Assembly (NCBI GenBank): GCA_002381765.1
Contig: DFXX01000002.1
Coordinates: 1-5,091 of the forward strand
Length of the DNA: 5,091 nucleotides
From: Bacteriovoracaceae bacterium UBA4097
GTDB taxonomy: Bacteria > Bdellovibrionota > Bacteriovoracia > Bacteriovoracales > Bacteriovoracaceae
Reading direction: 5' to 3'
Of this stretch, positions 1-5,091 are shown piece by piece (position 1 is the first letter of the stretch; the number at the start of each line of letters is the position of its first letter). A program made the translations under genes and the position numbers. The notes beneath the pieces are model-generated. The model searched no databases. It was not told the origin of the DNA and saw nothing but the letters and a program-made list of their open reading frames with translations.

Positions 1-578
1 TCGGCCTCTGTTTCAACTATTCGTTGAAGCAGTGTTTCCATTACAATCTGAGTTCTAGCAGAGTCCAGAGTCCCGATCATAGGTAGGGCAATAATTCCCG
101 TGGCAATTTCAACTACTGGAGTTGAGAGTTCGAGCATATCTTGTTGTTGCCGATTGATGACTTCCTCTCGGGCCTTCTGATAAACTTCAGTTGTATAGAG
201 ACCCATCTTATCCAGTAAATCGTTCACCTCCCAGATATCATCTGAATTACTATCCACCTTTCTCAACTTATCCATGAGTACTTTTTTTAAGGAAAAGACA
301 AACAGGGCCGTCTCACTAGGAGTAAAGCCTTGAGTACCTCTTGAGTGAGAAAGCGAAGCAAGAAATTCTTTTACATCAGTCATTTCTCGCGAGTTGAATT
401 CTTTGACATTTCCGTTATCAAGAGATTTAGTGAAAAGATTTAAGAATTCCTTCATTTGTAACTGGAGTTCAGAAGTTCTTAACAGATCACTACGAATAGC
501 ATTCTTCTGCTCATTCTCCCAGCTTGATAGAATATCGGCTTGATGTTTAACAATAGTAGACTGAATAATCGAAGGCAT
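1..578 (-). CDS. rsbR: RsbR-type stressosome scaffold protein (RsbRD-like N-terminal domain + STAS), 3' end outside window
   Basis: The first 192 codons, read leftward from ATG at 576-578, are open to the window edge. Residues about 10-145 resemble the RsbRD N-terminal domain: a helical region with SSWENEQ near residue 18, SRGTQGFTPSET at 79-90, then FSLKKVL. Residues from about 150 begin a STAS domain (LSTPVVEI, then ALPMIGTLDSART at 164-176). Thr170 in this GTLD motif aligns with the Thr phosphorylated by RsbT in Bacillus RsbRA (T171, from memory). The second phospho-site and the rest of STAS lie off the left edge. In the known family, RsbR and RsbS form a cytoplasmic stressosome that holds the kinase RsbT until stress triggers phosphorylation. 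The start is fixed by an AGAGGAG ribosome binding site 5 nt upstream. Divergent from the REC-kinase gene. Family assignment is firm; the sensed signal and downstream pathway are unknown. Confidence 0.9.
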   Translation of the reverse strand, partial: MPSIIQSTIVKHQADILSSWENEQKNAIRSDLLRTSELQLQMKEFLNLFTKSLDNGNVKEFNSREMTDVKEFLASLSHSRGTQGFTPSETALFVFSLKKVLMDKLRKVDSNSDDIWEVNDLLDKMGLYTTEVYQKAREEVINRQQQDMLELSTPVVEIATGIIALPMIGTLDSARTQIVMETLLQRIVETEA

Positions 579-583
579 GAATT

Positions 584-590
584 CTCCTCT
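584..590 (-). promoter_or_regulatory. Ribosome binding site of the rsbR-like gene
   Basis: Read on the minus strand this is AGAGGAG, a near-perfect Shine-Dalgarno sequence five bases before the ATG. It selects that ATG over an in-frame TTG further upstream. It is the strongest ribosome binding site in the window. Confidence 0.85.
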
Positions 591-612
591 TAGAAATGAC
601 AAATGTGGTATT

Positions 613-641
613 CCTATAAGGGTTATTCGCATCTTTAGCAA
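613..641 (-). promoter_or_regulatory. Candidate sigma-70-type promoter for the rsbR-like gene
   Basis: On the minus strand, TTGCTA (636-641) and TATAGG (613-618) are separated by exactly 17 bases, each matching four of six consensus positions. A transcript starting about 7 bases after the -10 box would have a leader of roughly 28 bases and include the strong ribosome binding site. This is consensus matching by eye only; the sigma-factor preferences of this organism are unknown. Confidence 0.4.
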
Positions 642-665
642 TCGGATTTGAAACTTATATGGTGT

Positions 666-696
666 AAAAAAAAACCTTGAGATTAGCTAAAGGTTT
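666..696 (-). terminator. Terminator-like hairpin with T-tract, reading leftward
   Basis: AAACCTT (672-678) and AAGGTTT (690-696) form a perfect 7-bp inverted repeat with an 11-base loop. Read on the minus strand, the second arm merges into nine consecutive T residues (666-674), the layout of an intrinsic terminator. The stem has only two G-C pairs, so it would be weak. It lies upstream of the candidate rsbR promoter, so it could shield that gene from leftward read-through. The arms could instead be an operator, or chance in AT-rich DNA. Confidence 0.3.
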
Positions 697-704
697 ACTT
701 CAAT
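677..704 (+). promoter_or_regulatory. Weak candidate promoter for the REC-histidine kinase gene
   Basis: TTGAGA (677-682, five of six consensus matches) is followed 16 bases later by TTCAAT (699-704, four of six). Predicted transcription would begin around 711, giving a leader of about 48 bases. The -35 box overlaps the left arm of the small hairpin, so a protein binding that repeat could affect both divergent genes. No other plus-strand pair in the 180-bp gap looked better. Confidence 0.22.
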
Positions 705-747
705 GGCCAAGTTCCACTGTTTCTGATAAGCAGCTAGCACTTTCAAA

Positions 748-752
748 AGGAA
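748..752 (+). promoter_or_regulatory. Ribosome binding site that supports the TTG start
   Basis: AGGAA lies about 6-7 bases before the TTG at 759, within an A-rich AAAAGGAAAAG stretch. An in-frame TAG at 735-737 closes the frame upstream, and the first in-frame ATG is at residue 58, inside the receiver domain. The TTG is therefore the only start that gives a complete receiver domain. Confidence 0.65.
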
Positions 753-758
753 AAGACC

Positions 759-1862
759 TTGTATAAAATTCTTATCATCGATGATCTTGAATCAAACAGA
801 TATTTTTTTTCTCACCATTTAAAATCCGTTGGCTATCAGGTCATCGAAGCAGAAACAGGCAGAGAAGGTATCGAGAAAGCTCAGGAAGATCCGGATCTCA
901 TCATTCTTGATATTAACCTTCCTGATATGAATGGCATGCAAGTGTGCTCTCTTTTAAAAGGAGACTCACGCCTGGGCAGAATTCCGGTGATTCAAACATC
1001 AGCGAGTTTTATTAATACTCATGACCATGTAAAAGGCATCGAATGTGGTGCTGACAGTTATCTTAACACTCCAATCGATCCTCAAATTTTTTTAAGCACT
1101 GTTAAAGCATGGCTCAGAGTGAGAAAGTCAGATAAACTCCTCAGTAGAAATTTAGAGCTTCTCGAACAGGAAAAGGAACTTAGAGAAAGATTTGTTTCAA
1201 CCCTTACTCATGATCTAAGAACTCCCCTTACTGCTGCAAAATTGGGGGCACAGCTACTTTCAAAAAAATCCGATATCGATTCTCCTAATCAGACCATTGC
1301 AAATCGTATTGTGGCCAATATTGACCGCACTGACAGCATGATTAGAGATCTATTGGACGCCAATCTTATAAAGGCCGGAGAAAAACTTCCTTTAAAAATC
1401 CTTCACTGCAAGTTGGACCAACTTCTCGAAGATGCCGTGACTGAACAAGGTAGTGTCTATGGAGATGTCTTCACACTTAATACCTATCCAATCGACGGAT
1501 ATTGGGATTGCCAGGCCATTAGAAGAATAATTGAAAATCTCTGTTCCAATGCTGTTAAATACGGAAGCCCTCATGAAAAGATAAGGGTCAACCTTTCCTA
1601 TGATGAAAAGTCTGAGCAAGTTCTCATCGATATCCATAATTTGGGAAATCCCATCGACATCGATATTCAAGAAGACATGTTTAATCCTTTCAAGAGGGCG
1701 GAGAGCTCTAAGGATCAAAAGGGCTGGGGTCTGGGACTTAGCCTGATTAAAGGTCTCACCGAGGCCCATGGTGGAACTGTTTCCGTCAAAAGTGATAAGG
1801 AGAGCGGAACAACTTTCTCAGTGCTCCTTCCGCGAGACAGTAGAAAGTTAGTAAATCCGTAA
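759..1862 (+). CDS. Response regulator-histidine kinase hybrid (REC-HisKA-HATPase_c), cytoplasmic
   Basis: A 367-residue two-component protein with the receiver first. REC spans about 2-120: acidic pair D8-D9, phosphoacceptor D51 in ILDINLPDMNG, S81-A82 at the Thr/Ala position, but the usual Lys in the KP motif is Thr104 (LNTPID). Residues 123-148 form a charged helical linker. HisKA follows with phosphoacceptor H151 (THDLRTPL). The ATPase domain has the N-box (N260 and N264 in ENLCSNAVKYG), a variant G1 box (N294 and G296 in HNLGNPI), F-box F308/F311, and G2 (GWGLGLSLI, 322-330). No transmembrane segment, PAS domain, C-terminal receiver or DNA-binding domain is present, so it likely receives phosphate or a signal through REC and controls its own kinase. 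Starts at TTG with a fair ribosome binding site. Divergent from the rsbR-like gene, so a role in the same stress-signalling pathway is likely but inferred. Its phosphotransfer partner is not in the window. Confidence 0.93.
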   Translation: MYKILIIDDLESNRYFFSHHLKSVGYQVIEAETGREGIEKAQEDPDLIILDINLPDMNGMQVCSLLKGDSRLGRIPVIQTSASFINTHDHVKGIECGADSYLNTPIDPQIFLSTVKAWLRVRKSDKLLSRNLELLEQEKELRERFVSTLTHDLRTPLTAAKLGAQLLSKKSDIDSPNQTIANRIVANIDRTDSMIRDLLDANLIKAGEKLPLKILHCKLDQLLEDAVTEQGSVYGDVFTLNTYPIDGYWDCQAIRRIIENLCSNAVKYGSPHEKIRVNLSYDEKSEQVLIDIHNLGNPIDIDIQEDMFNPFKRAESSKDQKGWGLGLSLIKGLTEAHGGTVSVKSDKESGTTFSVLLPRDSRKLVNP

Positions 1863-1893
1863 AACTGCAAATTATTCTGGGCTTTCTAAATGG

Positions 1894-1922
1894 TTGACCG
1901 AATTATCTAGAATAGTAAGAAT
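1894..1922 (+). promoter_or_regulatory. Weak candidate promoter for the lipoprotein gene
   Basis: TTGACC (1894-1899, five of six matches to the -35 consensus) lies 17 bases before AAGAAT (1917-1922, four of six). An alternative -10 box, TAGAAT (1908-1913, five of six), has no good -35 partner. No intrinsic terminator is visible after the kinase gene, so read-through from it into this gene cannot be excluded. Confidence 0.27.
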
Positions 1923-1959
1923 CAAATAAATTCAATACGATATACGAGTTATTTCACTC

Positions 1960-1979
1960 CATCCCTGATGTATGGGATG
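1960..1979 (+). repeat. Short inverted repeat just upstream of the lipoprotein start
   Basis: CATCCC (1960-1965) and GGGATG (1974-1979) form a perfect 6-bp inverted repeat with an 8-base loop, ending eight bases before the ATG at 1988. No standard Shine-Dalgarno is present. The only G-rich stretch at a usable distance, GGGA at 1974-1977, is in the 3' arm, so folding in the mRNA could limit translation. There is no T-tract, so it is not a terminator. It may also be coincidental. Confidence 0.35.
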
Positions 1980-1987
1980 ATATAACC

Positions 1988-4900
1988 ATGAAGAAATGCA
2001 TTAGATATTTCGATCAGAATAAATTTGCCCAGGCATTTCTTAAGAACTCTTTTGTTAAATTACTCCTAACATGTTCCGATATTAAAAACATGCTCAATAA
2101 ATATGGATTATTTATTTATAAAATAATCTTTCTTATTCTCCCTCTGGTATTAACTGGATGCCTTCCCCACATCTCTGTTAGTGGCCGTTCAGATGCTGAA
2201 GGAGGCTCAAGCACTCCTATAAAACTAAACTCTCTCAGTAATAATGGTCACGTCAATATATCAAATCAGGGCTCATTTGCTTTATCTGGAACATGCTCTG
2301 GCGATGGTGTTGGTAATATAGTTATCGAGGACGCCAGTAACACTGTTCTTGCCATGGCCAGTTGTACAAACGGGGCCTGGAATGCTGTACTTGATTTCTC
2401 CAGTGGTTTTCCTGATGGCACCATTAATCTGGAAATTATCTTAACCGATGCCAAGGGCGTGGCCCATTCCCTTGAGCGATCTCTTGTGAAACTCACCGTT
2501 ACTCCCACCATCGCTATTACTTCGCCCGCTATTAATGCCTATATCAATAATGGGAATAGATCTGCCTTTTTGGTCTCAGGTAGTTGTGATGTGGTAGGTG
2601 GAACGATCTCCGTTACTGGTGGATTAAGTACTGTGAATACCACTTGTAATGGATCAATCTGGAGTGCCAATCTCTCTTTTCCAGGTAACACAAATGGAGC
2701 CCCCAATGTCACGGCAACAATAAGAGATGCCGCCAATAATCAGGCCAGCGCTTCTCGATCATTTATTCTTGATACTGTTAATCCGACGATAGCAATTTCC
2801 TCCCCCGCTGCTGGTGCATACATCAATATAGCGAATGAAGCGGCTTTTGCTATCACTGGAACATGTTCAGAAAATGGATTAGGAAATGTTAGGATTGAAG
2901 ATGCTGCCAATAATCTTATGGCAACTATCGATTGCGTCTCAGGGTCCTGGTCAACAAGCCTAGACTTCTCTGGAGCCTATGCAGATGGGCCACAGACTCT
3001 AGAGATCTCCCAAACTGATCTTGCCGGGAATAATTCATCGGCTGTAAGAACTTTTAATATCGATAAGACCGCTCCCAATCTCACTTGGTCAAGAGTCGTA
3101 GATGGAATTTGTGTGGGAACAGCTAACATTAGTAGCTTTGCTGTACAAGGAAGTTGCACTAATGGAGATAGCATTATCACTATCTCTTCACCTCAGTTAA
3201 CGACTTCGCAAACTGCAAGCTGTTCGGGAGGAAGTTACTCTACAACTTTGAGCTTCTCAGCAAGTGGACTTAACCTACATGATAGCTTTAATGTTCAAGT
3301 CGTTCAGACTGATAGCGCTGGAAATTCTACAAGTGTCACTCATTCCTTAAAATATATCGCTAGCACTACTCCCGCCATAAGTTTTGCCGGATGGGATGAT
3401 GTTTATTCGGTAGGTAAGAAAACCTATCGAGACGGAAATCCTTCTGAGCCTGGGGAAGTCAGCATTAAATGGAAGGAGTGGGCCTCACCCGCCAATACTT
3501 GTCAGCCGGAAGGTGTGAAAGTTTACCGCTCTGATAGTATGGGTGCCACAACTCTCGTTTCAGAGAATTTAGGTGTACCACCCACTACTCGCAGATTTGC
3601 AGACAACCTTTCTGAGAGTGATTTCGGTAAGGCCTGGTACTACTCACTTCAATTAAAAATTGCAGGATTGGAATATGATATAACCACTCCTGCTGAAATT
3701 AGCGAAATAAGAGTCATCGCTCCACCTAATAATATGGCGCTGGTTCATCGCTGGATTACCAACCAGGAAGTCTGTGGACTTATGGGTCTTGCCACCGATC
3801 CCACCAATCATTTCAGATGTGCTTATACGGGCCAGGGTCATGTGGGTGGATATCATGATATGCAACATGATCTGCTGGTTGATCGTTTTGAATTAGGCTG
3901 TAAAGTAAGTGCTACCTGCGGTGCTGGTGGAAATCAAGAATGCCTTCCACAAAATTTTTCAAACCTCCCTGATCCAAGTTCTGGTTCAGGTGTTCCAGGA
4001 GCGATAGGTTCAGTTTACTACAATAATACTAGTGTAACTGATTCGGGAATGTGTTTTGTTAAATCCGGTCCAGCTGCAACAAACTGGATGAAGCTCTCCT
4101 TTGCAACTGATCCTGAAGTGGTGGCTTCTGTCACTAATGAGGCCCATGCTGCTCCACTAGGACATATGTCAAGGCAGAGTTTCCATGATGCCTGTGTCGG
4201 GCAATCCATCACTATTGGCCAATTAGAAGAATATCCTGACAACTCTGCCAATAGCATAAGTATTTCTAAAAGATTGTTAAGACTTAAGGAATTAAGAGCG
4301 GCGGCGGCCTGGAGCAGAGAAAGCGTTCCTTCTCCCTATAGCAGTGCTGATGAGTGGATTGATAATGTTGAGAAAAGTAGCTTTGTCATAGGTGATCCGT
4401 ACGGAAGAATAGGAAAATGTAATACCAATAATTTCAAAAGTAGTTTAACGGCCGCAAACAGAGAATTCTTAAGCAGCTTTTCCATTCACCGTGGCGCTTT
4501 TGAAACAGGTTCGAAAATTGCCACAATAGACTGTCAGTCACGTTATGGTATTCAGGATTTGGTCGGCAATTTACAGGAAGTTGTTTCTGATGAAATTAAC
4601 TGTCCCGATGGTTTAAGTTGTTATGGTCAAAGTAGTACCATCGATCCTGACAACACCGACATGAATGGTTTTGCATTCAATGGGGTTCAAGGTCCTGGGG
4701 GATCAGCATCGGTTGGAAGCTGGGGATTTCATTTTGCACCTCATGGCTCAAATTACTTTAACTCTGTTCTTGGTATTCCTCTTAGAACCAATGAGTCCGG
4801 AGCTGTTCATACAAATACGATGGGATACAATTTTTTCCATGGGGATTTTATTTATCTCGATACTGATAACGTGAATACTGAAGGCAACCCTATTGGTAAT

Positions 4901-5038
4901 TTACGATACCTCTTTACGGGAGGATTCTGGTCGTTTGGAGAAAGTGGCCAGTCAGGTCGCTGGACCAGTGTTTTCAATCTAGATAGCAATTCCTGGGGTG
5001 GTCATATGGGGGCCAGATGTATGGCACCGGTTAAGTAA
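1988..5038 (+). CDS. Large secreted lipoprotein: four Ig-like repeats, Fn3-like module, FGE/SUMF1-like C-terminal domain
   Basis: 1016 residues from the first ATG. A lipoprotein signal peptide is clear: hydrophobic IIFLILPLVL, then lipobox LTGC with Cys58. There is no Asp after the Cys, so outer-membrane sorting is expected by the E. coli rule. Residues about 76-461 hold four Ig-like repeats, each with a Cys pair (103/126, 200/220, 293/316, 390/412). Residues about 462-575 look Fn3-like (VSIKW, VYRS, YYSL). From about 580 a C-type-lectin-fold FGE/SUMF1-like domain follows: LLVDRFELGC at 629-638, YGIQDLVGNLQEVVSD at 853-868, GGFW at 978-981 and GARC at 1008-1011. The FGE catalytic Cys pair is absent, so binding or structure is more likely than formylglycine formation. 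Start uncertain: Met35 (2090) would give a normal 24-residue signal peptide ending at the Cys; neither start has a good ribosome binding site. Probably a surface adhesion or recognition protein; ligand unknown. No visible link to the signalling genes. Confidence 0.88.
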   Translation: MKKCIRYFDQNKFAQAFLKNSFVKLLLTCSDIKNMLNKYGLFIYKIIFLILPLVLTGCLPHISVSGRSDAEGGSSTPIKLNSLSNNGHVNISNQGSFALSGTCSGDGVGNIVIEDASNTVLAMASCTNGAWNAVLDFSSGFPDGTINLEIILTDAKGVAHSLERSLVKLTVTPTIAITSPAINAYINNGNRSAFLVSGSCDVVGGTISVTGGLSTVNTTCNGSIWSANLSFPGNTNGAPNVTATIRDAANNQASASRSFILDTVNPTIAISSPAAGAYINIANEAAFAITGTCSENGLGNVRIEDAANNLMATIDCVSGSWSTSLDFSGAYADGPQTLEISQTDLAGNNSSAVRTFNIDKTAPNLTWSRVVDGICVGTANISSFAVQGSCTNGDSIITISSPQLTTSQTASCSGGSYSTTLSFSASGLNLHDSFNVQVVQTDSAGNSTSVTHSLKYIASTTPAISFAGWDDVYSVGKKTYRDGNPSEPGEVSIKWKEWASPANTCQPEGVKVYRSDSMGATTLVSENLGVPPTTRRFADNLSESDFGKAWYYSLQLKIAGLEYDITTPAEISEIRVIAPPNNMALVHRWITNQEVCGLMGLATDPTNHFRCAYTGQGHVGGYHDMQHDLLVDRFELGCKVSATCGAGGNQECLPQNFSNLPDPSSGSGVPGAIGSVYYNNTSVTDSGMCFVKSGPAATNWMKLSFATDPEVVASVTNEAHAAPLGHMSRQSFHDACVGQSITIGQLEEYPDNSANSISISKRLLRLKELRAAAAWSRESVPSPYSSADEWIDNVEKSSFVIGDPYGRIGKCNTNNFKSSLTAANREFLSSFSIHRGAFETGSKIATIDCQSRYGIQDLVGNLQEVVSDEINCPDGLSCYGQSSTIDPDNTDMNGFAFNGVQGPGGSASVGSWGFHFAPHGSNYFNSVLGIPLRTNESGAVHTNTMGYNFFHGDFIYLDTDNVNTEGNPIGNLRYLFTGGFWSFGESGQSGRWTSVFNLDSNSWGGHMGARCMAPVK
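2213..3370 (+). repeat. Four tandem Ig-like repeats within the lipoprotein
   Basis: Approximate units are 2213-2506, 2507-2785, 2786-3076 and 3077-3370, about 93-98 residues each. Shared marks are a PTIAI(T/S)SP-type opening in units 2 and 3, a (G/S)(T/S)C motif, a second Cys 20-23 residues later followed by G-x-(W/Y), a D-x-A-(G/N)-N turn, and a closing D-x-(V/T)-(N/A)-P linker in units 2 and 3. Units 1 and 3 are closest (FALSGTCS/FAITGTCS, VGNIVIEDA/LGNVRIEDA), while 2 and 4 are more diverged. Such repeats usually form a stalk holding a C-terminal domain away from the membrane. The Cys pair is likely a disulfide in each unit (inference). Confidence 0.8.
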
Positions 5039-5091
5039 TATTAAGGTGTGCCTTGTCAGAGAAATAATTACCCAAAGCTTTTTCATGAAGA

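Noticed and set aside
616..626. Short palindrome ATAA-GGG-TTAT overlapping the candidate rsbR -10 box
   Set aside because: Four-base arms in AT-rich DNA are expected by chance, and no second copy was seen nearby to suggest an operator.
1392..1769. 125-codon open frame on the minus strand within the kinase gene
   Set aside because: It lies wholly antisense to conserved HisKA/ATPase coding sequence and its translation shows no recognisable domain. It is a shadow of the real gene.
4665..4874. 69-codon plus-strand open frame inside the lipoprotein gene
   Set aside because: It is out of frame with well-conserved FGE-like coding sequence, has no ribosome binding site of note, and its hydrophobic translation is explained by frame shift of the real gene.
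5043..5054. Possible terminator hairpin AAGG-TGTG-CCTT after the lipoprotein stop
   Set aside because: The stem is only four base pairs and no T-tract follows. It is too weak to call a terminator.
5040..5086. Possible gene start on the minus strand at 5086 (MKKLWVIISL, signal-peptide-like)
   Set aside because: It would run antisense into the end of the lipoprotein gene, and the window edge hides any ribosome binding site. The signal-like start is probably chance.
1..5091. CRISPR arrays, tRNA or rRNA genes, insertion sequences
   Set aside because: No regularly spaced repeats, cloverleaf-like segments, rRNA-like stretches, transposase motifs or terminal inverted repeats were seen by eye.

Overview
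This AT-rich window holds one partial and two complete protein-coding genes. They suggest a Gram-negative bacterium with outer-membrane lipoproteins. The best guess is a member of the Bdellovibrionota, in the Bacteriovorax/Peredibacter/Bdellovibrio sphere. That guess rests on the large Ig-like plus FGE-like lipoprotein, whose C-terminal half resembles proteins I associate with that group. It is inference from memory, not a database match.

Layout: (1) 1-578, minus strand, is the 5' part of a stressosome scaffold gene of the RsbR type (RsbRD-like N-terminal domain, then the start of a STAS domain). It runs off the left edge. (2) 579-758 is a 180-bp divergent intergenic region. It has a credible promoter and strong ribosome binding site for the rsbR-like gene, a weaker candidate promoter for the right-hand gene, and a small hairpin followed by a T-tract when read leftward. 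(3) 759-1862, plus strand, encodes a 367-residue REC-HisKA-HATPase_c protein that starts at TTG. (4) 1863-1987 is a short gap with a weak promoter candidate and a small inverted repeat just before the next start. (5) 1988-5038, plus strand, encodes a lipoprotein of up to 1016 residues: lipobox, four cysteine-paired Ig-like repeats, an Fn3-like module, and a C-terminal domain related to formylglycine-generating enzyme (FGE/SUMF1) that lacks the catalytic cysteine pair. (6) 5039-5091 shows nothing I can support.

How the genes may work together: RsbR proteins build the stressosome with RsbS and control release of the kinase RsbT. The neighbouring REC-kinase has no DNA-binding output, so it probably passes signal by phosphotransfer or protein contact. 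The divergent pair therefore looks like one signalling locus whose remaining parts (RsbS, RsbT, an output phosphatase) would lie left of the window. The lipoprotein is probably a separate surface-protein gene with no evident link to the signalling genes. Nothing here is clearly a wholly new system. The most useful points are the non-canonical receiver domain, the stressosome/kinase pairing, and the likely non-enzymatic FGE-like domain.
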